Assembly (NCBI GenBank): GCA_963829135.1 | Contig: CAWHHO010000008.1 | Span: forward strand, 930,001 to 994,000 | Length of the DNA: 64,000 nt | Direction of reading: 5' to 3' | Source of the DNA: Kumtagia sp963829135 | GTDB taxonomy: Bacteria; Pseudomonadota; Alphaproteobacteria; Rhizobiales; Rhizobiaceae | Part shown: positions 35,731-43,975 of the stretch, piece by piece | How positions within the stretch are numbered: the first letter of the stretch is position 1 | Layout of the letters: each line of letters starts with the position of its first letter | Program-made: the position numbers and the translations under genes | The notes under the pieces: generated by a model | Databases searched by the model: none | Told to the model about the DNA's origin: nothing | The model's input: the letters and a program-made list of their open reading frames with translations, nothing else

Positions 35731-37979
35731 GCAGCCTCCGCGAGATAGGTCGTTACGTTGCCTCTTGATCTCTCCGAAGCGTTGTTCGTACCCGAAAGGC
35801 GCAACGCGTTGGCGACGACGAGGATGGACGATGTGGACATGGCTACCGCTGCGATCAGCGGTGTAACGTGGCCTGCAACAGCGAGTGGAAGAGCAAGCGC
35901 GTTATAAAGGATGGAGAGCGCAATATTCTGGGTGACGAGTTGCCTGGCCTTGCGTGCAATGGCGATCGCTTCCGGAACGCTTTCCAGGCTGGAGCCCAGG
36001 AACACGAGGTCGGCTGCGTTGCGTCCGACATCCGCGGCCGAAGAGGGAGCCATCGACACGTAAGCAGTCCCAAGTGCGGGGGCGTCGTTAAGTCCGTCCC
36101 CGACCATCAGTACCTTCCGCCCTTCGGCGCGGAGGACTTCCAGCCGCACGACCTTGTCGTGAGGAAGCATTCCGCCAGTGGCGGATTCAACACCGACGGT
36201 TGCGCCCACTTTCTTTACCGCCGCTTCCGTATCCCCGGAAAGGATCTCGATCCCCAGGCCGAGTCCGCCGAGACGCGCGGTAGCGGCTGCGGCTCCGGGA
36301 CGGAGGCTGTCGGAAATCCGAAAGGTCCCTAATACGCGCCCGTCGACGGACAGCCATGCTTCGGTCGACGCGGAACCGGAATCGCAGCGGGCATCAACCC
36401 AAGACTTGCGGCCCAGTCTGTAGAGGCGGCCGCTGATTTTGCCTTCGATGCCGTTTCCCGCCTCCTCCTGAAGACGCTCCACGGTAACATTTCCCTCTGG
36501 ACGCAATGCGGCGATGGCTCGCGAGGCTGGATGCCGAGAGAACTGCGCAAGCGCCGAGGCCGCTGCGATCTCGTCGTCCGGCACCGTGAAAGAAACGATC
36601 CTGGTCAGCCCGGAGGTCAAAGTACCCGTCTTGTCCAGCGCCACATGATCGACTTCGGCAAGTCTTTCCAATGCCGCGCCGTCCTTGAGCGTCACGCCGA
36701 GCGCAAAGAGCCTCCGTGCCGCAACCGCCTGAACCATCGGGACAGCAAGACCCAGGGCGCAGGGGCAGGTGATGATAAGGATGGCGATCGCCACCGTTAC
36801 CGAATGGTGCAGATCCCCGGTGGCCGCCATCCAGCCCGCAAAGGTCGCGAAAGCAAGCAGATGGACCACGGGCGAATACAGCGTAGCGGCGCGGTCGGCG
36901 ATGCGCCGATAACCGGCGCGGCTGCCCTCCGCAGCCTGCATCAGCCTCATCATGTCTGCCAGAAAGGAGTTTTTCTGAGGGCGGTCCACGCGCACAGTGA
37001 GGGGCCCATCGAGGTTAAGCGATCCGGACAGCACGCTGGTTCCCGGTCCCACCCACTCCGGTGCGGACTCACCGGTGACCACCGACAGGTCCAATGAGGC
37101 GCTTCCAGCGATCACTGTGCCGTCGATAGGCACGCGTTCGCCGGCGAGGATAAGGACGATCTCGCCGCTTAGGATGGCGGACGCGTCGCGGTATTCGCGT
37201 CCGCCGTCGGAGGTCAGCACGGTGGCGCCCCGCGGCATCATCCGCGCGAGGGACCTGACGGCCTCGCGGGCCCGCCCGCGCATCGCCTGGTCCGCCGCGC
37301 GGCCGGCGAGCAGGAAGAACAGCAGTGACGTGACCGCGTCGAAGTAGGCATGTGGCCCGCCCGTCAAGGTGTCGTACATGCTCATGGCAAATGCCAGAAA
37401 CACGCCGACGCTGATCGGTACGTCCATATTCGTTCGGCCGGCGCGCAAGGCGCGCCAAGCGGAAGAAAAGAAGACGCGGCCAGAATACGCGATTGTGGGG
37501 AGCGCGAGAGCTGCGGAGATCAGGTGGAATGCATGCTTCGTGCCGGCGTCCGCTCCCGACCAGACCGAGACGGAAAGCAGCATGATATTCATCGCAGCGA
37601 AGCCGGCGACAGCGGTCGCGCGTAGCAGGCGATCCATTTCAGGATCGCCACCTCCCGGGTTGAACTCGGTGAGGGTCGCTTCGTAGCCGGCACGGCGCAG
37701 AGCGTCGATCATCGGCGGTACCGCACCACCCCTCCGCCACTTCACGGCAACGCGCCTGGCGGTCAGGTTCACCCGCGCCGAGACGACGCCGCCGAGGCGC
37801 TCGAGCGTCCCTTCGATTGCGCCGATACATCCGGCGCAGTGCGCCTGAGGAACAGACAGGTCCGTCTGCAGAGTGCCGTCGCCGAGATCCCTGCTTGCAA
37901 GAATAATCTCCTGCGGGCCAATCTCACGCCCAGGCCCGATCATCAGGGCGGCTTCCATTCCCGGGGCGCAGCAACTCAC
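35727..37979 (-). CDS. ccoI: Copper-translocating P-type ATPase CcoI (FixI)
   Basis: 750 residues. It has an N-terminal metal-binding domain with 'HCAGCIGAIEG' (Cys48 and Cys51), preceded by 'MSCCAPGME'. Membrane helices follow, with the CPC ion motif 'ITCPCALGLAVPMV', the actuator 'VVTGESAP' (TGES), the phosphorylation site 'DKTGTLT' and the hinge 'MVGDGLNDAPALGTAYVSM'. It moves copper across the inner membrane for assembly of the cbb3 oxidase Cu-B centre. It lies between the DUF2189 gene and ccoS. ccoG and ccoH, which commonly precede it, are absent. Confidence 0.95.
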   Translation of the reverse strand: MSCCAPGMEAALMIGPGREIGPQEIILASRDLGDGTLQTDLSVPQAHCAGCIGAIEGTLERLGGVVSARVNLTARRVAVKWRRGGAVPPMIDALRRAGYEATLTEFNPGGGDPEMDRLLRATAVAGFAAMNIMLLSVSVWSGADAGTKHAFHLISAALALPTIAYSGRVFFSSAWRALRAGRTNMDVPISVGVFLAFAMSMYDTLTGGPHAYFDAVTSLLFFLLAGRAADQAMRGRAREAVRSLARMMPRGATVLTSDGGREYRDASAILSGEIVLILAGERVPIDGTVIAGSASLDLSVVTGESAPEWVGPGTSVLSGSLNLDGPLTVRVDRPQKNSFLADMMRLMQAAEGSRAGYRRIADRAATLYSPVVHLLAFATFAGWMAATGDLHHSVTVAIAILIITCPCALGLAVPMVQAVAARRLFALGVTLKDGAALERLAEVDHVALDKTGTLTSGLTRIVSFTVPDDEIAAASALAQFSRHPASRAIAALRPEGNVTVERLQEEAGNGIEGKISGRLYRLGRKSWVDARCDSGSASTEAWLSVDGRVLGTFRISDSLRPGAAAATARLGGLGLGIEILSGDTEAAVKKVGATVGVESATGGMLPHDKVVRLEVLRAEGRKVLMVGDGLNDAPALGTAYVSMAPSSAADVGRNAADLVFLGSSLESVPEAIAIARKARQLVTQNIALSILYNALALPLAVAGHVTPLIAAVAMSTSSILVVANALRLSGTNNASERSRGNVTTYLAEAA

Positions 37980-37982
37980 CGC

Positions 37983-38801
37983 TCAGCCCTCCGGACGGGC
38001 AACGGCTTTATAAGCGTGCCATGTGGCGTGTCCCAGCAGCGGAAAGATAACGATCATGCCGATAAGCCCGGTGGCGACGCACACGCCGAAGAGGATGAGC
38101 ACCATGGCGCCCCAGGCAATCATCGGTCGCAAATTGTTCCACACCAGCTTCATGCTCGTGCCCATCGCTGTCAAAGCGTCGACGCGACGGTCGAGGAGCA
38201 TTGGCACCGAAAATACGCTGATCGCGAAAGCAAATGAGGCGAACAGACCGCCGATGGCCGTCCCGACAATCAGCATCGCCCACCCGTATGGGGTGCCGAA
38301 GAGTATTCCGACGACGTGGTCCAGGCCGGGGAACGCCGTGACGCCGAAGAACAGCGCCCATAGAAGAACCGCGGCTCGTGTCCAGAGCAGCATGAGGAGG
38401 CTCAGCAGCAGCCCGGTAAAAAAGATCTGCGCGCCCGCCTTCGGGCGTACTCGATGCATCGCGGCAAGCCCGATTTCGCGGCCTTCGCCGATGGCGCGGC
38501 TCTTCTCGTAAAGCCCGATCGCCAAGAATGGCGCGACGATCAGGAACCCGGCCAAGGAGGGGAAGAGGATATAATCGCGCCCGAATTCGACGAGCGTCCA
38601 GACAAACGCCACCGACAGCACGAACACGCCGACACCGTAGGCGATGCTGGAGGCCGGGCGAATCCAGAAGTCGCGCCAGCCTGCGGACAGCCAGCGCAGA
38701 CCCTCGAGAAGCGGAAAGTGGCGCTGGAGCTTTGGGTCATAGGTTTCGCCGACGCCGGACGTTTCGCTCAGCAGCCAGTAGGATTTGTCAGCCTCACCCA
38801 T
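37983..38801 (-). CDS. DUF2189 membrane protein in the cbb3 cluster
   Basis: 272 residues from ATG 38801 ('MGEADKSYWLLSETSG'), with about six hydrophobic segments. 'GLRWLSAGWRDFWIRPASSI', 'YILFPSLAGFLIVAPFLAIG', 'GLYEKSRAIGEG' and 'GLIGMIVIFPLLGHATWHAY' identify DUF2189, an integral membrane family of unknown function. It occupies the place of ccoGH between ccoP and ccoI, with only three bases before ccoI, so cotranscription is near certain. A role in oxidase assembly or membrane copper handling is inference from position. Confidence 0.85.
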   Translation of the reverse strand: MGEADKSYWLLSETSGVGETYDPKLQRHFPLLEGLRWLSAGWRDFWIRPASSIAYGVGVFVLSVAFVWTLVEFGRDYILFPSLAGFLIVAPFLAIGLYEKSRAIGEGREIGLAAMHRVRPKAGAQIFFTGLLLSLLMLLWTRAAVLLWALFFGVTAFPGLDHVVGILFGTPYGWAMLIVGTAIGGLFASFAFAISVFSVPMLLDRRVDALTAMGTSMKLVWNNLRPMIAWGAMVLILFGVCVATGLIGMIVIFPLLGHATWHAYKAVARPEG

Positions 38802-38812
38802 CACCCTCTCCT

Positions 38813-39007
38813 TCAGCACGCAGAATTGGCGGCGCGATAACCGCCGCTGTCGCCGGTGTCCTTCACATGCGCGACGCATTCCGGCTGCGATTTGAACGCC
38901 ACGTAGACGAGATGCACGTTGGCGCCCGCGAATAACAGCAATCCCGCCGGCACGAGCAGCCAGGGAAGCCATCCTCCGGGAAGGCGCAGGCGGGTGCGTC
39001 CGTTCAT
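38813..39007 (-). CDS. 64-aa single-span membrane protein in the cbb3 cluster
   Basis: ATG 39007 to TGA 38813. The start overlaps the ccoP stop as ATGA (39004-39007), so translation is coupled. One membrane segment ('LPWLLVPAGLLLFAGANVHL') is followed by a short tail with two Cys ('SQPECVAHVKDTG', '...AANSAC'). Similar small proteins are known beside rhizobial ccoNOQP genes, but without assigned function. The tail cysteines could bind copper or form a disulfide in the periplasm; this is speculation. Earlier in-frame codons belong to ccoP antiphase sequence and are unlikely. Confidence 0.7.
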   Translation of the reverse strand: MNGRTRLRLPGGWLPWLLVPAGLLLFAGANVHLVYVAFKSQPECVAHVKDTGDSGGYRAANSAC

Positions 39008-39885
39008 GGCTGTCGGGTTCCGAGGTCGTGGACGAAAAGCGCCAACGTGCGAATTTCGCCTGTCGTCAGGCGCTCGTCCCATGTCGGCATGTGGCCCTGC
39101 CGGCCTCCGTGGACGGACGCGATGATCGTGTCCATGTTTCCTCCGTAGATCCAATAAGCATCGGTTAGATTCGGCGCTCCGAGTTCGCGATTGCCTTGCG
39201 CGTTTTCGCCGTGGCAGGCCACGCACGTCGCAACGAAGACTTCCTTACCGGCGCTGATGCGTTCGACGTTCTGCGGCGTGGAATAGTCTGGATTTGTCAG
39301 CGAATATACATAAGCCGCGACGTTGCGCACTTGGTTCCGGTCAAGCATCTCGTCGCGGCCGAAGGCCGGCATCTGTCCGATCCTGCTGTCGGGATGGGTT
39401 GTGTTGACACCGACGCGCATCGTCTGTTCGATCAATTCAGGATCGCCACCCCATAACCAATCGTTGTCCGTCAGGTCGGGGTAGTTCGAGCCGCCCTTGC
39501 CGTCACGTCCATGGCAGGCGGCGCAATTGTCGCCGAAGAGCTGCCGGCCGCTGCTGCGAACCGTCTGCATCAGCGCTTCGTCGGCCATGATCGCGTCGTA
39601 AGGTTCGGTTTCGAGCCGGGCCATCCAGGAGGAGCGCTCGCTCTGCCCTTCAGCCAGACGCTCCTCGACGGTCGTCCGCTGGTCAACGCCGAGAAGACCT
39701 CTGGTGTAGATGGTTCCCAAAGGCCAGGCCGGCACGAGGAACCACCATGCGATCGCCCAAATATGTGTGACGATAAGGAACATCAGCACGCCGCGTGGGA
39801 CCGGCGTGTCCAGTTCCTTGATGCCGTTCCATTCATGGCCCGTTGTCTCGCGGCCTGTCGCTGTGTCGCGCTCGGCTACTTCCAT
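39004..39885 (-). CDS. ccoP: cbb3-type cytochrome c oxidase subunit III (dihaem)
   Basis: 293 residues from ATG 39885 ('MEVAERDTATGRETTG'). The family marker 'WNGIKELDTPVPRG' precedes a membrane segment ('VLMFLIVTHIWAIAWWFLVP'). Two haem c sites follow: CAACH at 121-125 and CVACH at 221-225, with distal Met in 'GQMPAFG' and 'GHMPTWDE'. It passes electrons from cytochrome c to CcoO and CcoN. The open frame runs far upstream to 40503, but that is antiphase to ccoO. Start overlaps the ccoQ stop. Confidence 0.96.
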   Translation of the reverse strand: MEVAERDTATGRETTGHEWNGIKELDTPVPRGVLMFLIVTHIWAIAWWFLVPAWPLGTIYTRGLLGVDQRTTVEERLAEGQSERSSWMARLETEPYDAIMADEALMQTVRSSGRQLFGDNCAACHGRDGKGGSNYPDLTDNDWLWGGDPELIEQTMRVGVNTTHPDSRIGQMPAFGRDEMLDRNQVRNVAAYVYSLTNPDYSTPQNVERISAGKEVFVATCVACHGENAQGNRELGAPNLTDAYWIYGGNMDTIIASVHGGRQGHMPTWDERLTTGEIRTLALFVHDLGTRQP

Positions 39886-40046
39886 GGCTTGTCGTCCCGG
39901 TCGAGAATGCTGGTCTTTGCCCTGTCGAAACCTTTCCGGTTGGAAGGCCAGAAAACGTAGACAACGACACATAGGAAGAAGCCCATGATGTAGAGTAGGC
40001 CCCAGCTCTTGGAGAAGGCAACGAGCGTGTGGTGGTCGAAATCCAT
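39876..40046 (-). CDS. ccoQ: cbb3-type oxidase subunit CcoQ
   Basis: 56 residues, ATG 40046 to TAG 39876. 'MDFDHHTLVAFSKSWGLLYI' and 'MGFFLCVVVYVFWPSNRKGF' form the single membrane span and the conserved 'WPSNRKGFDRAK' tail of CcoQ (FixQ). It stabilises the complex. It begins six bases after the ccoO stop and overlaps the ccoP start by ten bases. Confidence 0.93.
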   Translation of the reverse strand: MDFDHHTLVAFSKSWGLLYIMGFFLCVVVYVFWPSNRKGFDRAKTSILDRDDKPWK

Positions 40047-40052
40047 GATGGC

Positions 40053-40805
40053 TCAGTCTTCCGGATCCGGTTTCACTTCGGGCGCGGCCGTATTCTCGTA
40101 TGCCGCTCCGGTCAGTCTCCCCAGTACCTGTAGATAGGCAACCAACGCGTCCATCTCGGTGACCTGCGTTGTCACCCCGTCGAACGCACTGACCTGGGTT
40201 TCGTCGCCGTAGCGTTCTGTTACACCGCTCGCGAAATCGGTGTCCGGCGTCGCCTGACCGTAGGCGTCGCGGGCTGCGTTTTCCACCATCTCTTCCGTAT
40301 ATGGCACACCGAGTGCGCGCTGGGCGGCGAGATGGAGTGGCAGGTCGTCCGTTCGCAGGGGCGTGCGCGCCAGCCAGCGGTAGGCAGGCATGTTGGATTC
40401 GGGCACGACGTCGCGCGGATTGCTCAAGTGCGCGACGTGCCAGAAATCTGAGTATTTCCCGCCGATGCGGGCAAGATCGGGCCCAGTCCGCTTGGAACCC
40501 CAAAGCATCGGTCGGTCGTATTGGGATTCCACTGCAAGCGAGAAGGGACCGTAACGTTCGACTTCGTCCCGCAGGGTCCGGATCATCTGGCTGTGGCAGG
40601 CATAGCAGCCTTCGCGGACGTAGATGTTGCGGCCCGCCAGTTCGAGAGGCGTGTAGACGCGCATGTCGGGCGCCCGTTCGACGGTTTCGCTGATGGTGAA
40701 CAGGGGCGCAATCTCGACAATGCCGCCGACGCTGGCTGCTGCGATGATTGCAAGGACGAAGCCGATGGCCGAACGCTCGAGCTTGCGGTGAAACAGTTCA
40801 GGCAT
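40053..40805 (-). CDS. ccoO: cbb3-type cytochrome c oxidase subunit II (monohaem)
   Basis: 250 residues. An N-terminal membrane anchor ('SAIGFVLAIIAAASVGGIVE') is followed by 'LELAGRNIYVREGCYACHSQ' carrying the CxxCH haem c site and the axial Met in 'PESNMPAYRWL'. 'WGSKRTGPDLARIGGKYSD' is also family-specific. It begins three bases after ccoN. Full length. Confidence 0.97.
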   Translation of the reverse strand: MPELFHRKLERSAIGFVLAIIAAASVGGIVEIAPLFTISETVERAPDMRVYTPLELAGRNIYVREGCYACHSQMIRTLRDEVERYGPFSLAVESQYDRPMLWGSKRTGPDLARIGGKYSDFWHVAHLSNPRDVVPESNMPAYRWLARTPLRTDDLPLHLAAQRALGVPYTEEMVENAARDAYGQATPDTDFASGVTERYGDETQVSAFDGVTTQVTEMDALVAYLQVLGRLTGAAYENTAAPEVKPDPED

Positions 40806-40808
40806 CCG

Positions 40809-42449
40809 TTATTCTCCCGGCACCGGGGCAGGGACGACGGGTGCGTCGATCTTCCGCTCTACGGCCAGCGGCACCGAGCGGACCGTCATCCACATGTTGT
40901 AGCAACAAACCAGTGCACCCAGCAGGAACAGCAGGCCGCCAAAGGCGCGGGCGATGTAGTAGGGGTACATTGCTACCAGGGAATCGACAAAGGAATAGGC
41001 GAGGGCGCCGTCCTCGGTGTAGGTCCGCCACATCAGCCCCTGGATGATGCCGGAGTTCCACATCGCGAAGACATAGATCAGCGTACCCGCGATCGCGAGC
41101 CAGAAGTGGACTTCGATAAGTGTCGCCGAGTACATCCGCTCGCGCTTCCAGAGCGTCGGGACGAGCGTGTAGAACGAGCCGAAGGTGATGAGCGCAACCC
41201 ATCCTAACGCTCCCGCATGGACATGGCCGACCGTCCAATCGGTGTAATGGCTCAGCGAGTTGACGGGCCGGATCGCCATGAAGGAGCCCTCGAAGGTCGA
41301 GAGTCCGTAGAAGACCGTCGCGGCCATCATGAATTGCAGGGTCGCATCGTCGCGCACCCGGTGCCAGGCGCCGTTCAGCGTCAGCAGAGCGTTGCCCGCC
41401 GACGCCCAGGACGGAACGAGAAGCATTACCGAGAACGTCATTCCCAGGGTCTGCACCCAGTGCGGAAGCGCGGTGTAATGCAGATGGTGCGAACCCGCCC
41501 ACATGTAGAAGAAGGTAATGCCCCAGAAGCTGAGGATTGACAGACGGTAGGAAAAGATCGGCCGCTGCGCCCTGACCGGCAGATAGTAGTAGAGCATGCC
41601 GAGGAAGCCCGCCGTTAGGAAGAAGGCGACGGCGTTGTGGCCATACCACCACTGCACCATGGCGTCCTGGACGCCCGGCCAGATCGTGTAGCTCTTGGCA
41701 TGGCCCCAGGAGACGGGAAGCGCCAGGTTGTTGACGATATGAAGGATCGCAACGACCAGGATGAAGGCCATGAAGTACCAGTTTGCGACATAGATGTGCG
41801 GCTCTTTTCGGCGCGCGACCGTGGCGATGTAGAGGATGAAGTAGGTCACCCAGACGATCACCAGCCACAAATCAGCATACCATTCGGCCTCAGCATACTC
41901 CTTCGATTGGGTGACGCCGAGCAGATAACCGGAGATAGCCAGAACGCAGAACAGGTTAAAACCGAGAAGCACGAACCACGGGCTGATCTGCCCGGTCAGT
42001 CGCGCGCGGGATGTGCGCTGAACGACGTGGAACGAGGTCGCAATCAAGGCATTCCCCCCGAACCCGAAGATCACGCCCGACGTGTGGGTCGGCCTCAACC
42101 GCCCGAAGCTTGACCACGCGGCATCGAAGGCAAGGTCGGGCCAAGCGAGTTGCGCCGCTACCCAGACGCCCATGAACATGCCGAACACAGCCCAGGCCAT
42201 CGACAGCACGATGGCGACCTTGATGGGATCATCGTAGTAAGACAGCGAACGGTCTTCGACCGGCTCGGGGTCATAGAAAGAAGACATGATCAGGTAGAGC
42301 ACGACGGCCGCGAAGATCATCACGATCACGCCGTGGACACCAAGAACGTCCGAGCGTCCGAGGGCCGCCATGGCCAGTCCTGCGAGCGCTACGGCTGCCG
42401 CGATGACCAAGGCGATCTGCCGTTCAGACGACGTAAGGTTCGCGATCAT
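40809..42449 (-). CDS. ccoN: cbb3-type cytochrome c oxidase subunit I
   Basis: 546 residues, twelve membrane helices. It carries the haem and Cu-B ligands of the haem-copper oxidase family: His in 'ATSFHVVQRT', 'WYGHNAVAFFL', the HH pair in 'WAGSHHLHYTALP' and the HxH in 'WTVGHVHAGALGW'. It reduces O2 to water with high affinity and supports respiration at very low oxygen. First gene of the ccoNOQP operon. No clear FixK/FNR box was seen in the 330 bases upstream. Confidence 0.97.
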   Translation of the reverse strand: MIANLTSSERQIALVIAAAVALAGLAMAALGRSDVLGVHGVIVMIFAAVVLYLIMSSFYDPEPVEDRSLSYYDDPIKVAIVLSMAWAVFGMFMGVWVAAQLAWPDLAFDAAWSSFGRLRPTHTSGVIFGFGGNALIATSFHVVQRTSRARLTGQISPWFVLLGFNLFCVLAISGYLLGVTQSKEYAEAEWYADLWLVIVWVTYFILYIATVARRKEPHIYVANWYFMAFILVVAILHIVNNLALPVSWGHAKSYTIWPGVQDAMVQWWYGHNAVAFFLTAGFLGMLYYYLPVRAQRPIFSYRLSILSFWGITFFYMWAGSHHLHYTALPHWVQTLGMTFSVMLLVPSWASAGNALLTLNGAWHRVRDDATLQFMMAATVFYGLSTFEGSFMAIRPVNSLSHYTDWTVGHVHAGALGWVALITFGSFYTLVPTLWKRERMYSATLIEVHFWLAIAGTLIYVFAMWNSGIIQGLMWRTYTEDGALAYSFVDSLVAMYPYYIARAFGGLLFLLGALVCCYNMWMTVRSVPLAVERKIDAPVVPAPVPGE

Positions 42450-42779
42450 GCATTCCCCCTCCGGGCACCGCCTGGATCAGCAACTGTACAGGCATCTACG
42501 ACCCATGAGCAGCACCACGTTGTGATACATCGTGCCACGCTACCTAGGTGGTGTCCTCCTGCCAGCGGCCTTGTTTGAGCCTAGGCGCGCCAACGAGCGT
42601 TGGTACCGTATTCCGTCACGATGATGAACGCTATCTCATCTAGGCCCTAAGTCGTGGTATGTTGGAAGAGGCGCCCGAACCGAATTCCACAGCATCGCGA
42701 CCGATGAATGTTTAGGGTAAGTCACATCGGCGTCTGAGATTGCGGTCCGCTATCGTTCTTCCCTGATCACAGGCGGACC
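42450..42779. other. Promoter gap of ccoNOQP
   Basis: About 330 bases between ccoN and the signal-less binding-protein gene, both leftward. I looked for the anaerobox TTGAT-N4-ATCAA. The nearest match on the transcribed strand is TTGCTGATCCAGG near 42475-42488, which lacks a good second half-site. No terminator for the upstream operon is obvious. Confidence 0.4.
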
Positions 42780-43841
42780 TCAGTCGCTCGACTTTTCCAC
42801 CAAAAGTTCCGGGGAAGCCGGAGCGCCCCCGACATGCTGGTACGCTTCTGCCACGTTATCTGCCGTCACCGCGATCCCCGGCAAAACTATCCACGGCGGG
42901 ACGGAATTCCCTGTTAAAGCAAGCAATGCAACCAAGGCGGCTGTGCGTCCCTGCTCGTAAGGGCGCTGCGCGGCGACCCCCTTCAGCACACCACCTTTGA
43001 CAAGTCGATCGGCGACGGCTTGACTTAGATCTACTGTCGTCACAGCAAGTCCGGGAAGTCGCGCCTCGATGACCGGCATGGCGGCGATAGCCGGCTCGTC
43101 CCACACGATGAACATGCCGCTGAGGTCGGGATGCGACGCGAAATAGTCCTCCAAAACTCCGGTCACGAGATCTGGCGAGCGGAATTTAAGATGACTTAAG
43201 TGAATATCGGGGCGTTCTTTGCGCATCCAGGTGCAGAAAGCGAGGTCGCGCTGCGCCGTGACGAAGAAGTCCAGGTCATAGGTCAGGACGCAGATTTTGC
43301 CGCAGTGCGGGATCGATTGGGCGAGCAGTTGCGCCGCGATCTGACCAAGGCCGAAATTGTCGCAGGACACCACGCTCACGTAGTCAGTTTCAGGGAGAAG
43401 ACCTGACGGCGAGTTATCGAGAAGGACGAGGGCGATGTTGGCCGCAGAAATCTGGCGGAAAGCGTCAGCAACCACCCGGCTGCCGATTGGAATGCCGATT
43501 ACCGCATCCGCCTTCGATTTCGCCATCCTGTTTAGCGCTTCGACCTGCGCTTGTGGGTCATAACTGCAGTCGATGATCTCCAATATTTCGGCACGGGCTT
43601 CCGATAGCGCCGACTTGATCCCATCAATCTGACGCTTCGACCAATCGGACTGGGTAGTATGAAGGATGATGCTTACCTTGAAGCCGGACTCGCGCGCGGT
43701 GGCAAGCGTTTTGGCGCTCAAGCTGATAGTGTCTACGCTGGCCGGACGCTCGCCGTGCGGGCCGAGCCCTATGACGATTCGCGGGCCGTCGGCTAGCTCT
43801 AAGGACGCCAGACGATGCTGGTCATTCTCTGGTCGTGACAT
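42780..43841 (-). CDS. Signal-less periplasmic-binding-protein-like sensor
   Basis: 353 residues of periplasmic-binding-protein-4 fold. It aligns over its whole length with the exported binding protein at 50774-51898: 'GLGPHGERPASVDTISLS' vs 'SLGPNGEKPEAASTVSLT', 'AAQRPYEQG' vs 'SAQRPYDQG'. It has no signal peptide ('MSRPENDQHRLASLELADG') and no DNA-binding domain. An in-frame TGA lies directly before the ATG and a GGAGGAAG site 13 bases upstream, so the short N-terminus is genuine in this sequence. It should stay in the cytoplasm. It may sense imported sugar and act with the adjacent ROK regulator; that role is inference. Confidence 0.75.
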   Translation of the reverse strand: MSRPENDQHRLASLELADGPRIVIGLGPHGERPASVDTISLSAKTLATARESGFKVSIILHTTQSDWSKRQIDGIKSALSEARAEILEIIDCSYDPQAQVEALNRMAKSKADAVIGIPIGSRVVADAFRQISAANIALVLLDNSPSGLLPETDYVSVVSCDNFGLGQIAAQLLAQSIPHCGKICVLTYDLDFFVTAQRDLAFCTWMRKERPDIHLSHLKFRSPDLVTGVLEDYFASHPDLSGMFIVWDEPAIAAMPVIEARLPGLAVTTVDLSQAVADRLVKGGVLKGVAAQRPYEQGRTAALVALLALTGNSVPPWIVLPGIAVTADNVAEAYQHVGGAPASPELLVEKSSD

Positions 43842-43975
43842 TCATGCCTGTCGACTTCCTCCCGGTTCGCATCGTCTTATCGCGCGACACGCGTCCTGAA
43901 TCTCAGAGTACACTGCATTGAACTGGAACAAAATGCCAAAGCGCCGGGCGGCCCAGGGTGCGATTCTCGTGTGGT

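Noticed and set aside
39886..40503. Long upstream extension of ccoP
   Set aside because: It is out of frame with ccoO and ccoQ, which it overlaps; the true ccoP start is ATG 39885.
42470..42495. Possible FNR/FixK box upstream of ccoN
   Set aside because: TTGCTGATCCAGG lacks the second ATCAA half-site, so it does not meet the anaerobox pattern.
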